64,000 nucleotides of DNA from Shewanella inventionis (GCF_014641855.1 NZ_BMII01000007.1:1-64000); one strand, 5' to 3'; positions 44,726 to 53,635 are shown, counted from the stretch's first letter. Translations and numbers: made by a program. The notes: a model not told the origin generated them from the letters alone.

Positions 44726-46213
44726 TTAACCTTTATGAGAAACATTGATTAATTCTACGGTTCCATCCTCCTTGATTTCAGCGATTTGGCCGCGAGGTTC
44801 TTCCATAAAAAATAGCGTAATAAAACCCACTAAAGCAGTCGCTGAGATAATTAAAAAGAACGATTTATAATCAACGAAAGATAATACGGTCAAAAAGGTT
44901 ACTGCTCCAACATTCCCATAAGCACCGGTCATACCAGCGATTTGCCCTGTAAGTCTTCTTTTAATTAATGGTACAACAGCAAATACAGCTCCCTCACCAG
45001 ATTGAACAAAGAAAGAGCAACCCATCGCTGTCACAACAGCTAACCACAGTGGCCAACCACTATCGACTTGGCCCATCAGGAAATAACCCACAGCTAATCC
45101 AGCTGTCAGAATTAATAGTGTTGATTTTCTGCCAAATCTGTCTGAAATAAATCCACCTGCAGGTCGAGACATAAGGTTCATAAATGCATACGCACCTGCA
45201 ACCAGTCCAGCTAAAACGGGATCCAATGAAAAAATGTCTGAAAAAAACAATGGTAACATGGAAACAACAGCAAGCTCAGAACCAAAATTCGTAAAATAGA
45301 GAATATCGAGAACGGCGACTTGTTTGAAACTGTATCTATGTATTTCAGGTACTTTTTCTCTAAAAATATGTTTGTTAACGTTCCATACTTTATAAACTTC
45401 AAATAAATAAAGCACAAATAAACCACTATAAATGAAGTAAGTGATAAGGTGACTCAGCAGATTTACGCCATATGGAGATAGTTTCCAGGTGAGTAGTGAC
45501 AATGCGGCATACATAGGGATTTTCATTAGTAGTAATAAATAAAAATCACCAACTGAAGTAACCTCCATTGCGGATGAATTTTTAGGACGGAAATAAGTAG
45601 AGCCTTTTGGTGTATTTGTGACATTAAAATAATATATAAAACCAAATAAAAAACTAATTATACCTGTAATTCCAATAGCATAACGCCAACCATCATCACC
45701 GCCAAATAACAGTGCGATGGACGGTAAAGTAAATGCTGCTGCAGCAGAACCAAAGTTCCCCCAACCTCCATAAATCCCTTCAGCTGTTCCCAGTTCGTTA
45801 TGCGGAAACCATTCGGATACCATTCTAATACCAATGACAAACCCTGCACCTATAAAACCTAGTAAGAATCTAGCTATTGCGGCTTGGATAAAATCATCAG
45901 CTAACGCAAACATGAAACAAGGAATTGAGCAAAAGATCAGTAAGGCAGAATAAACAATTTTGGGACCATATTTGTCCGTCAACATCCCAATAATCACGCG
46001 TGCGGGGATTGTTAAGGCAACATTCAAAATTAATAACGTTTTAATTTGATCCGTAGTTAATCCAAGCGACTCTTTAACTGCCATTAACATGGGGGCGAAG
46101 TTAAACCAAACAAAAAAGGTTATAAAAAATGCCATCCAACTAAGATGCAAAATTTTCATCTTGTCTTTGAAAGCAAAAAGGTTAAATTTTTCAGTAGCCA
46201 TATTAAACTCCAA
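44726..46213 (-). CDS. MFS nitrate/nitrite-type transporter (NarK family), first of three
   Basis: A 495-residue, 12-helix major facilitator. LTIPARVIIGMLTDKYGPKI is the conserved loop between helices 2 and 3 and GGWGNFGSAAAAFTLP fits the nitrate-signature motif of NNP transporters. The second half repeats the pattern around MNLMSRPAGGFISDRFGRKS, with TGAYGNVGAVTFL as the second nitrate signature. It probably moves nitrate or exchanges nitrate for nitrite across the inner membrane. An inner ATG at 46201 (MATEKFN) is also plausible. A possible FNR site lies 45 bp upstream. Confidence 0.85.
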   Translation of the reverse strand: MEFNMATEKFNLFAFKDKMKILHLSWMAFFITFFVWFNFAPMLMAVKESLGLTTDQIKTLLILNVALTIPARVIIGMLTDKYGPKIVYSALLIFCSIPCFMFALADDFIQAAIARFLLGFIGAGFVIGIRMVSEWFPHNELGTAEGIYGGWGNFGSAAAAFTLPSIALLFGGDDGWRYAIGITGIISFLFGFIYYFNVTNTPKGSTYFRPKNSSAMEVTSVGDFYLLLLMKIPMYAALSLLTWKLSPYGVNLLSHLITYFIYSGLFVLYLFEVYKVWNVNKHIFREKVPEIHRYSFKQVAVLDILYFTNFGSELAVVSMLPLFFSDIFSLDPVLAGLVAGAYAFMNLMSRPAGGFISDRFGRKSTLLILTAGLAVGYFLMGQVDSGWPLWLAVVTAMGCSFFVQSGEGAVFAVVPLIKRRLTGQIAGMTGAYGNVGAVTFLTVLSFVDYKSFFLIISATALVGFITLFFMEEPRGQIAEIKEDGTVELINVSHKG

Positions 46214-46257
46214 TCATGCAGTGATAAGGTATTCTGGCTGACTAAATAATAAAAAAG

Positions 46258-46271
46258 TTGATGTATGTCAT
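46258..46271 (-). promoter_or_regulatory. FNR-like site upstream of the first narK-like gene
   Basis: On the minus strand ATGAC-ATAC-ATCAA: the right half is perfect and the left half has two deviations. It is 45 bp upstream of the start codon, a common activating distance. Confidence 0.4.
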
Positions 46272-46326
46272 TTAATTCAAAAGCATTACTTTAGCCTTAA
46301 AAATAAACTACTCACTATTTTTATTT

Positions 46327-46335
46327 TGATATAAT
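46327..46335 (+). promoter_or_regulatory. Extended -10 promoter
   Basis: TGATATAAT is a perfect TGn-TATAAT extended -10 element. No good -35 hexamer is seen. It points rightward into a gene-free stretch that ends in a terminator at 46557. Confidence 0.5.
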
Positions 46336-46341
46336 GTTGAG

Positions 46342-46557
46342 CTGTTGGTGTTACTGATATTGTATCCACAAGTGAGTATGTGTTATTTGGTATTTGGTGA
46401 AAGTTAACTTTAAAGGAATAGATCTGTGATGGATGAAAATAACTGTTCGCTATTTTAGTCAAATTATAGACGAAATAAATTCAAAACCTTTTAAAGGTTG
46501 CTAAGAAAAACAGGTGGAATAGAGCATTTTGTGTGTGATATTTAAAATGCTCTTTTT
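46342..46557 (+). ncRNA. Candidate small RNA in the nitrate region
   Basis: A transcript started by the extended -10 at 46327-46335 would run about 215 bases to a terminator: AGAGCATTTT (46521-46530) and AAAATGCTCT (46544-46553), followed by Ts. Only the rightward strand has the T-run, yet no rightward gene exists here. An optional ten-codon ORF, MMDENNCSLF, with AAAGGAA upstream lies inside. Existence, length and function are inferred. Confidence 0.4.
46521..46557 (+). terminator. Rho-independent terminator of the candidate small RNA
   Basis: 10-bp perfect stem with a 13-base loop followed by a run of Ts on the plus strand only. Confidence 0.65.
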
Positions 46558-46636
46558 AGGGGTTTTGATGGTTTTAAATATGATAAATATATAGTTTAAT
46601 TGACTTAAAATATCCAAATGCATATTTATTTTATAA

Positions 46637-47011
46637 TTAATCACCTATTTTTGAGATGATCATTGCCAAAGCACTTTGCAAGTCGGTTTTTGTGCATTGG
46701 TTATATTGACGCTTTTGTAAGTTCATAGTGTTAGTTAACTCAAAATGATGTGTCGCTTTGATATTGTGTTGATTTAAGCATGATGCAACACAACTTAATG
46801 GGCAACCATCGATTGCGATGATAGGCCTACCTGATTTAGCCAATTTAACCAAAGGCCTTACATGTCCTCCTACACCGGAAATACAAGACATTTCTGCAAT
46901 GCCCAAAACAGTAAGTTCGATTGCTAAATCATTGGCTAATTGTGCAACATTAGAGCAACCAGAACATGAATAAACTAAGGGCAAATCACCATCATTAATT
47001 ATCTGATTCAT
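46637..47011 (-). CDS. DGC family putative zinc-binding protein
   Basis: A 124-residue cytoplasmic protein with the DGC family cysteine motifs: YSCSGCSNVAQLAND at the N-terminus, MSCISGVGGHV in the middle and AIDGCPLSCVASCL, which holds the name-giving Asp-Gly-Cys. The family's biochemical role is not established; zinc or iron-sulfur binding is assumed from the cysteines. The start overlaps the stop of the upstream MFS gene by four bases, so both are one transcription unit, implying a task tied to nitrate or nitrite uptake. Confidence 0.85.
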   Translation of the reverse strand: MNQIINDGDLPLVYSCSGCSNVAQLANDLAIELTVLGIAEMSCISGVGGHVRPLVKLAKSGRPIIAIDGCPLSCVASCLNQHNIKATHHFELTNTMNLQKRQYNQCTKTDLQSALAMIISKIGD

Positions 47012-48300
47012 AAATTATCATCCTCTAGGAAATTATATCTTTTTGCTTCAACAATTCTTTTTTGGTGTTCTTCTGCTTGGATTGCCAAATACATCGCCAT
47101 CATGCACAGAGCTAAAACACCATACAACACCATAAAACTTGCACTATAAATACCTATAATATCCACGGATATACCAAAGAGAATGGGTAACGTACAACCG
47201 CCCAAAGCACCAATTGCCGCAACAACACCACCGACACCACCTGTATTTTTGGGATATTGATCGTGAATAACTTTAAATACGCTGGCTCGCCCAAATCCTT
47301 GAGCGACACCGATAATGAATAGTAGGGCCGTAAACAGCCATACATTGATTGAAATAGTTAAATTAACGTCTTGATGGACACCGTGAATTGTCATAGTGGT
47401 TGGTGGATAGCTTAAAAAGAATAAGCAGACTAAACAGACCCAGAACACGCTCCAATTAACAGTTCTTCCACCATATTTGTCTGCAAACCAACCGCCGAGA
47501 GCTCTAACAACGGATGATGTAGCGACAAAAAATAAAGTAAAGGCCATAGCTCGCATAATATTTAATTGGTAGGCATGCATGTAGTAATAAGGTAACCACA
47601 TTAATAACGCCAGAAAGGAGCCAAATACAAAATAGTAGTATAACCCCAAAGCCCATACATGTAGGTTTTTTATTGTTTCAAACAAATGATTGAATTGCAT
47701 ATTGAGATTAACTGAAATGGGTTGTTTTTTTACTGTAGAGTTTGGGGCAAACCAAAAAAATAGACTTGTAATAATAATTAATCCGATGGCATATACAGGC
47801 CCCAAATAGGACCACCCCCAAAGTTCAATTATTATTGGCGCAAACACTAAATTGATAGCGGCTCCCGCATTACCAACACCAAATATACCCATTGTTGTGC
47901 CTTGGTTTTTACTAGGGAAAAAATCATTAATATAATTAATACCGAAGGTAAATGAACTTCCGCTCAATCCAATCCAAAAACCAATAATCAGCAAGCTATT
48001 GTAATCATCAGCTAAAGGTAATAATAGCAATGGAGGTATGCACAACAGCATTTGTAAACAGAATAAATTTTTAGTATTAAATTGATTAACTAATAGACCT
48101 GCTGGGATTCGACTTAATGCCCCTGTAAGCATTGGTGATGCTAACAATATACCTAACTGAGTGAGTGAAAACCCGAGTTGGTCTGCAAAAGGGATTACAA
48201 CGGCAGCATACAGTGTCCACACAGAAAAGTTAGCTGCAAAGGCCAATGTCGCAAATAATAATGCTTGCCAAGCTTTAGATTGAAGAACAGCCATGACCAC
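47008..48300 (-). CDS. MFS nitrate/nitrite-type transporter, second of three
   Basis: A 430-residue, 12-helix MFS protein. SRIPAGLLVNQFNTKNLF is the loop 2/3 motif, GIFGVGNAGAAINLVFAP resembles the NNP nitrate signature, and VRALGGWFADKYGGRTVNW repeats in the second half. It is more distant from the other two transporters here and resembles NasA/NarK-like uptake proteins that accompany PP2C/kinase fusions. It is followed by the DGC gene. A 7-2-7 palindrome lies 100 bp upstream in the region shared with the divergent kinase/phosphatase gene. Confidence 0.82.
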   Translation of the reverse strand: MVMAVLQSKAWQALLFATLAFAANFSVWTLYAAVVIPFADQLGFSLTQLGILLASPMLTGALSRIPAGLLVNQFNTKNLFCLQMLLCIPPLLLLPLADDYNSLLIIGFWIGLSGSSFTFGINYINDFFPSKNQGTTMGIFGVGNAGAAINLVFAPIIIELWGWSYLGPVYAIGLIIITSLFFWFAPNSTVKKQPISVNLNMQFNHLFETIKNLHVWALGLYYYFVFGSFLALLMWLPYYYMHAYQLNIMRAMAFTLFFVATSSVVRALGGWFADKYGGRTVNWSVFWVCLVCLFFLSYPPTTMTIHGVHQDVNLTISINVWLFTALLFIIGVAQGFGRASVFKVIHDQYPKNTGGVGGVVAAIGALGGCTLPILFGISVDIIGIYSASFMVLYGVLALCMMAMYLAIQAEEHQKRIVEAKRYNFLEDDNL

Positions 48301-48399
48301 TCACTTTCTAACTTGTTTTATAGAGTTTAACCAAGTTAATCGGTAAATGATCAAACTACTCTTTAATATCCTACTGAAATAAATTCTTGTTGTATTAGT

Positions 48400-48415
48400 T
48401 ACCTACTTTTAGGTG
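48400..48415. promoter_or_regulatory. NarL-type 7-2-7 palindrome, divergent MFS/kinase promoter
   Basis: TACCTAC-TT-TTAGGTG resembles the better site at 53434 (TACCTAC-CA-GTAGGTA) and the NarL heptamer TACYYMT in inverted orientation. It is about 100 bp from the MFS start and 180 bp from the kinase/phosphatase start. Confidence 0.45.
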
Positions 48416-48597
48416 TTCCTGAATTTATGTCTCTGTTATTAATGATAATTACATGTGCTTATAATAGGTTGGGGTAGGTAGATCTGAATTGAAAGGTTTT
48501 GCTTATATATCGTAGATCTTGTTTTGTACCATATCGATAGTCTAATAAGTCGGTTATTGTTGTCATTAACTCAATAAATCTACTTGGAAGGTTTATT

Positions 48598-50325
48598 ATG
48601 CCTATGCGTGGGTTTGACATAGATGTAGCCTATAAAACAGATGCTGGTATAAAAAGCATAAACGAAGATGCCGCAGATTTTCTATTACCTCATGACCCGT
48701 ATTTACAACAAGTTAAAGGTTACACTTTTGTTGTTGCAGATGGTGTAAGCTCTGCTGAAGCAGGGCGTGAAGCGAGTCAAATTGCGGTAGAACGATTTTT
48801 AGTTGAATATTACCAAACACCGGACATGTGGTCAGTGAGTAAGAGCGGCGAACAAGTTCTCTCCGCAATAAATTTGCGTTTGTTTCGTAAAAGTCATCAA
48901 TATAAAAATGATCATAAAGGCTATCTCACAACACTAAGCACTTTAGTCTTAAAAGGCCATAGCGGCTATTTTTTCCATGTTGGTGATAGCAGAATTTATC
49001 TTATTAGAGATAATAAATTAACTCAGTTAACACAGGACCATTTTGCAAGTATTGAAAAAGGTAAAACCTTTCTTACTCGCGCGGTTGGGATGGACAATAA
49101 ACTGCATATTGATTTTAGTCGATTCAATTTACAACAAGATGATCGATTTTTGCTTTGCACAGACGGTATACATGATTTTATCGTTGAAGATGAATTACTC
49201 AGGCTGATCAATCAACCTATACCCATGTCTGAGATTTGCAAACAACTCATTTCGGCATCAGTCAATGGTAATAGTGATGACAACATGAGTTGCCTTTTAT
49301 TGCATTTGAGATCGCTACCTGAGCAACATATAGATGATTTAAATCTGGAGTTAACGCGTTTACCTTTTCCCCCAATTTTAAAATCGGGTATGAAACTTGA
49401 TGGATACCGCGTAATAAAGGAAGTCTTTTCGTCGAGCAGAAGTCATTTATATCTTGTTGAAGACGAAGAGACTCATGAACAATTTGCAATGAAAGTTCCC
49501 TCCAAGAATTTTATTGATGACATTCATTATATTGATCGGTTTATCAGAGAGCAGTGGGTTGGTAGTCGTATTGATTCAGAGTATGTGGTCAAGATTATTC
49601 AGCATCATAGGCCAAGAACGGGGTTGTATTACCTTATGGAATGGCTTCCAGGAGAAAGTTTAGATAAATGGCTCGAGCAGCATTATCCTGTTTCACCTAA
49701 AAGGGCTATTCAGATAGTAAAAAAGATCGCCTCGGCACTCGAAGCATTTCATCAACAGGATGCTGTTCATCAAGATCTAAGACCTGCGAACATCATGATT
49801 ATGGACCAAGATTTAGTCAAAATTGTCGATTTTGGTTCGGTATTTGTTGCAGGTATCGCAGAACTTTACAGTCCTATTGAATTTCAAGGCGTGTTAGGTA
49901 CAGCGAGTTATTCTGACCCAAACTATCTACAAGGTAAAAATCCTGGCGTCCAGGGTGATATTTATAGTTTATCAACCTTATGTTATGAAATATTCACAGC
50001 CTGTTTGCCTTATGGTAAACAGGTTGAAGATTGTAAAAGCATGCGAGATTACGACAAACTAAGGTACATAACAGCATCCGATATCAATCCAGTTATACCA
50101 ATATGGTTTGATAAGGCATTAGAGAAAGGGGTCAAGTTTGATTTGAGTGAACGTTATAATACTGTTTCCGAATTCATGACCGATTTAACTCAACCTAATC
50201 CCAATTTTCTAAAGCCTCAACCTGAAGTAAAACAATCTAATAGTCTTTTTTTCTGGAAGTTAGTGAGTGGCTTTTGGTTTGTGACCTTGGTGGTTGTTAT
50301 CTATCTCTTCAGCCAAACAGCATAA
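48598..50325 (+). CDS. PP2C phosphatase/Ser-Thr kinase fusion, membrane anchored
   Basis: A 575-residue protein. The PP2C domain covers about residues 5-240 (VVADGVSSAEAGREAS, FHVGDSRIYLI, LLCTDGIHDF with metal-binding Asp residues). The kinase domain covers about 260-530: FAMKVPSKNF with the ATP-site Lys, HQDLRPANIMI catalytic loop and VDFGSVF metal loop. A single C-terminal membrane helix (FFWKLVSGFWFVTLVVVIYLF) anchors it with both domains in the cytoplasm. Such fusions sit beside nitrate transporters in several proteobacteria. Its substrate is unknown; the neighbouring MFS protein or DGC protein are natural candidates, by inference. Confidence 0.9.
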   Translation: MPMRGFDIDVAYKTDAGIKSINEDAADFLLPHDPYLQQVKGYTFVVADGVSSAEAGREASQIAVERFLVEYYQTPDMWSVSKSGEQVLSAINLRLFRKSHQYKNDHKGYLTTLSTLVLKGHSGYFFHVGDSRIYLIRDNKLTQLTQDHFASIEKGKTFLTRAVGMDNKLHIDFSRFNLQQDDRFLLCTDGIHDFIVEDELLRLINQPIPMSEICKQLISASVNGNSDDNMSCLLLHLRSLPEQHIDDLNLELTRLPFPPILKSGMKLDGYRVIKEVFSSSRSHLYLVEDEETHEQFAMKVPSKNFIDDIHYIDRFIREQWVGSRIDSEYVVKIIQHHRPRTGLYYLMEWLPGESLDKWLEQHYPVSPKRAIQIVKKIASALEAFHQQDAVHQDLRPANIMIMDQDLVKIVDFGSVFVAGIAELYSPIEFQGVLGTASYSDPNYLQGKNPGVQGDIYSLSTLCYEIFTACLPYGKQVEDCKSMRDYDKLRYITASDINPVIPIWFDKALEKGVKFDLSERYNTVSEFMTDLTQPNPNFLKPQPEVKQSNSLFFWKLVSGFWFVTLVVVIYLFSQTA

Positions 50326-50352
50326 TGCCCGGATTGTTAAAGGAGTACCGTA

Positions 50353-50859
50353 ATGCATGGATTAGTGACTAATTATTTTTCTGCTACTCACGACAAACAA
50401 CTGTTAATGATTTTTTATGCCAAATGCTTACTAACAACAAATATCGTCAAGGCACAACATGTCTTTAATCACGTAAAAAAGGACATATCATTTTACATTA
50501 ATTGGGAAGAAAAAGTTTTATTGCCACTATTTGAAGATAGAAATAGTCCACTGTTTGAGACTTACCCAACGTATTCATTACAATTAGAGTTTCAACACTG
50601 CAGAATATTAATTGAACACATTAATAAAGAGTTTGAGCAAATACTCCTGTTAATTCAATCAAATTATGAAGGAGCTCAAATGAATGTGAAGCAACAGGTA
50701 ACTGACTTAATCACTTTTTTTGATGAGTTAGAAAGTTTGTTGAAAGCGATCAATATAAAGAGTGAGAGTATTTTTTTTCCTACGATTGACGAAACTTTGA
50801 AGCAAGAAGATATAGCAGATTTATTTTTGACATTGGCACATTATGCCGCAGCAAAATAA
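50353..50859 (+). CDS. Hemerythrin-like helical protein
   Basis: A 168-residue, mainly alpha-helical protein with a hemerythrin-HHE-like pattern: an early His (ATHDKQL), VFNHVKKDISFYINWEEKVLLPLFE, QLEFQHCRILIEHI and a late ESIFFPTIDE. Not every iron ligand can be placed confidently, so the call is tentative. Starts 27 bases after the kinase/phosphatase gene with AAAGGAG. Hemerythrin-like proteins often accompany nitrate and nitric oxide functions. It could also be an unrelated four-helix bundle. Confidence 0.55.
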   Translation: MHGLVTNYFSATHDKQLLMIFYAKCLLTTNIVKAQHVFNHVKKDISFYINWEEKVLLPLFEDRNSPLFETYPTYSLQLEFQHCRILIEHINKEFEQILLLIQSNYEGAQMNVKQQVTDLITFFDELESLLKAINIKSESIFFPTIDETLKQEDIADLFLTLAHYAAAK

Positions 50860-51261
50860 TGATAAAACCGATGGTATGAGTGTTCTGTGCAACATCTTTT
50901 AGTGATTAATCGGGGTGAACTTCTACAATCTGCCAGTAATTTATCATCAATGCAGGCTAGAGCGGGTTTATCTTTGCATATTTTTTATGTTGAGAGATAA
51001 AATGAGTGTTACTCAAGGCCTATCATTGCGGGCATAGTTGCCAACGTCGAGATTTCAGGGTTATAAACCATGTTAGTCTCAGCCCGGCAGGCAACGGCAA
51101 TTTTCAGTTACTACCTACAACTTCACTTTTTTAGTCGGCTAATTAGCGCTAATTTGAGATTGCCTAACAGAAAATTATCCGACTAGATTATTGATTAGTT
51201 TAGATAAACCCGACCTAACATAAGGTGGGAATCCTTTAGTAAAAATGTCGATAAATACAGG
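50860..51261. other. Intergenic region with possible structured RNA
   Basis: Lies between two convergent genes. ATTGC (51025-51029) with GCAAT (51097-51101) encloses GTTGCC (51037-51042) with GGCAAC (51090-51095), a nested two-part stem. Further on TAGTCGG and CCGACTA (51132-51138 and 51179-51185) pair around an internal palindrome AATTAGCGCTAATT. No riboswitch class is recognised and there is no clear terminator T-run. A 37-codon frame from GTG 50887 lacks a ribosome-binding site. Confidence 0.35.
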
Positions 51262-51633
51262 TCAACTGCGCATCATTTGGATGACATTTTCTTTTCTGTC
51301 TAATACAACATACATAGCCGTATTTTCGCCATTTTCAATATCACTTGCCATTCGTTTTAACCCATTATCTAATGCTTCTTTGTCAACATCTGCCAGCATG
51401 CTAGTGACAAAAATAAATTCCCAATCAGTGTTTATATTATCTGCTTCATTACATAACTCAGTGAAAGTAGTGAGTTCAGTAGGGGATTTGTCAACACACA
51501 TAACAGGCATCATATGGCCTTTATTTTCACCATTGTCCAATTGCTCATAATCCGCTTTAGCGAACAAAAATAACAATTTTACCGGTTCACCTTGATAGCC
51601 AGCCATGGTAATTAATTCTTTTAATGCACTCAT
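51262..51633 (-). CDS. Uncharacterised 123-residue protein in the narK unit
   Basis: An acidic, soluble protein without signal or membrane segments. Beginning MSALKELITMAGYQGEPVKL, it contains VKLLFLFAKADYEQLDNGEN and ends TAMYVVLDRKENVIQMMRS. No domain is recognised. It follows the third narK-like gene by 82 bases in the same direction and probably shares its transcript. Its size and alpha/beta pattern would suit a small regulatory or adaptor protein, but this cannot be supported further. Confidence 0.65.
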   Translation of the reverse strand: MSALKELITMAGYQGEPVKLLFLFAKADYEQLDNGENKGHMMPVMCVDKSPTELTTFTELCNEADNINTDWEFIFVTSMLADVDKEALDNGLKRMASDIENGENTAMYVVLDRKENVIQMMRS

Positions 51634-51715
51634 ATTAATACTCTTTATCTAGACAACTTTTGAATCGATATGGTTACAGGCTCACTATTGAAGTAAGCCT
51701 GGGGCAAACTATTAT

Positions 51716-53329
51716 TTATGGATTGTAAAACTCTCCATCTTTACGAAGATAAAACCACCAATTAACAAGTAAACAAACGGCATAAAATATGGCAAAGCCA
51801 ATTAGGGCTACATCAGGTGTACCTGCTTTTATTTGCTGGCCAAAAACCATAGGAATATAAAATGCGCCATAAGCAGCAACAGCCGAAGTCCAACCTAATA
51901 CTGGACCCGCTTGTTCTTTTGGAAATACCATTGCTATCGTTCTAAAAGTAGAGCCATTACCAATTCCGGTAGCAGCGAACAGAACTAAAAAGATGATGAA
52001 GAACGGCATAAAAAACTCTTCTGGAGTTGCAGAATTATATGCCTGCTCCATGTAATAAGCAGCACCAAAGCTTGAAATCACCATTACTGCTGAGCACAAT
52101 TGAGTAACAAAAGCTCCACCCAGTTTATCTGCAATCCAACCACCAACGGGGCGAATTAGGGCTCCAATAAATGGTGCCATCCAAGCATACATTAGTGCAC
52201 TTGGACCATTAGGGTTAACTGTATCGTGTGTCATTTGACCATCAACCAGTACATGTTGAAAACCAAAAATCACTTTAATGGCTAATGGAAATGCAGCAGA
52301 GAAACCAATGAATGAACCAAATGTCATAGTGTAGATAACGCTCATAACCCAAGTATGTTTGTTATTAAAGATTTGGTATTGCTTTGATAGGCTATCACCT
52401 ATTGCTCCTGGTAGCATTTTTAAACAAAATACCGTTGATGCCACGACTAACACTAAGACTAATTCTTTGGGGATACCCCATCCAGAGCCATTTGCCGCTT
52501 CGGGCAATATTAACCATAGGCCTGCTGCAGCAATCACTAAGCCTATGCTTAACATAACGCTAATCATAGCGATAGCGCTTAGTGGAGAACCAACATCAGG
52601 TGATACTTCTTTAGTTCGAATATTGTTCATACCAAACCAAGTCGCAAAAAATAGTGGCACTAATATGAGCAACCACAAGTAACCGCCATTCTGGATCCAA
52701 GTCTCTGAACCAGCAGGCACCTTACCAATCAAACTACCTGATGGACTGACTAACGTCACAGGATCGCCGCCAAATGCTCCAAAGACACCATAGGTCATAA
52801 ATAATGGGATAAGTATTTGCATTGAAGTAACACCAAAGTTACCCAACCCTGCATTTAAGCCTAATGCTAACCCTTGTTGGCTTTTAGGGAAGAAGAAACT
52901 GATGTTAGACATCGAAGAAGCAAAGTTACCACCGCCAAAACCTGATAATAATGCTAGTAACTGGTATTGCCATAATGGTGTATCCGGGTTTTGTAGCGCG
53001 ACCCCAGTAAAAAATGCCGGGATAATCAATAATGATGTTGTAAAAAAGATAGTGTTTCGACCACCACAAAAACGAATAAAAAAACTACTAGGAATTCGTA
53101 AGGTTGCCCCTGACAAACCAGCAATCGCTGTCAAAGTAAATAGTTCGTCAGAAGTAAAGTCAAAACCAGCATTCATCATTTGAACGGTCAGAATGCCCCA
53201 ATAAAGCCAAACGGCAAAGCCACATAATAAGCTGGGTATAGAAATCCACAGATTTCTTCGAGCAATTGATTTGCCACTGGTTTGCCAGAACTGCTCATTT
53301 TCTGGTTCCCATTTGTTTAGATCTGTCAT
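51716..53329 (-). CDS. narK: Nitrate/nitrite MFS transporter NarK, third of three
   Basis: A 537-residue NNP-family transporter with 12 or more helices. Both nitrate signatures are visible: ALGLNAGLGNFGVTSMQILI in the first half and, in the second, GPVLGWTSAVAAYGAF. IRPVGGWIADKLGGAF is the second-half loop. The N-terminus NKWEPENEQFWQTSGKSIARRN is typical of respiratory NarK. The frame is open from 53389, but ATGs at 53338 or 53329 begin the family-like MTDLNKWEP. It is divergent from narL, with a perfect 7-2-7 palindrome and an FNR box between, so nitrate- and anaerobiosis-dependent expression is expected. Confidence 0.92.
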   Translation of the reverse strand: MTDLNKWEPENEQFWQTSGKSIARRNLWISIPSLLCGFAVWLYWGILTVQMMNAGFDFTSDELFTLTAIAGLSGATLRIPSSFFIRFCGGRNTIFFTTSLLIIPAFFTGVALQNPDTPLWQYQLLALLSGFGGGNFASSMSNISFFFPKSQQGLALGLNAGLGNFGVTSMQILIPLFMTYGVFGAFGGDPVTLVSPSGSLIGKVPAGSETWIQNGGYLWLLILVPLFFATWFGMNNIRTKEVSPDVGSPLSAIAMISVMLSIGLVIAAAGLWLILPEAANGSGWGIPKELVLVLVVASTVFCLKMLPGAIGDSLSKQYQIFNNKHTWVMSVIYTMTFGSFIGFSAAFPLAIKVIFGFQHVLVDGQMTHDTVNPNGPSALMYAWMAPFIGALIRPVGGWIADKLGGAFVTQLCSAVMVISSFGAAYYMEQAYNSATPEEFFMPFFIIFLVLFAATGIGNGSTFRTIAMVFPKEQAGPVLGWTSAVAAYGAFYIPMVFGQQIKAGTPDVALIGFAIFYAVCLLVNWWFYLRKDGEFYNP

Positions 53330-53433
53330 GATACTCATCCATTGGGTTAAATTTAGCATCACTATGGTGACAGACCGTCTTATAGACAATGCACATTCGT
53401 GGGTAATTTTATAGGTTAAATTACAGATTGGTG

Positions 53434-53449
53434 TACCTACCAGTAGGTA
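53434..53449. promoter_or_regulatory. NarL-type 7-2-7 palindrome upstream of narK
   Basis: TACCTAC-CA-GTAGGTA: perfect inverted heptamers separated by two bases, the NarL arrangement. The heptamer differs from consensus TACYYMT only at its last base. It is about 105 bp upstream of narK. Confidence 0.7.
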
Positions 53450-53555
53450 TGCGTTTGCATTAATCTACTGTTAATTATAGTTTTTATTGTTAGTTGATTT
53501 TACTCCAGCTAAGTATTTAAGCTTCATACCGCCGTGAAAACATTCTGATCAGTTC

Positions 53556-53569
53556 ATGATGTAAATCAA
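53556..53569. promoter_or_regulatory. FNR box between narK and narL
   Basis: ATGAT-GTAA-ATCAA matches FNR consensus at nine of ten positions. It is 67 bp upstream of narL. Confidence 0.65.
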
Positions 53570-53635
53570 TTTTTGTTTCGGGTATGTTACTTAATATGAC
53601 CTGGGTTTTATTTTTATGCATTTAAGGGCTACAAA

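Noticed and set aside
50887-51000. 37-codon frame starting GTG, vaguely like a universal stress protein N-terminus
   Set aside because: No ribosome-binding site, very short and the similarity is not specific.
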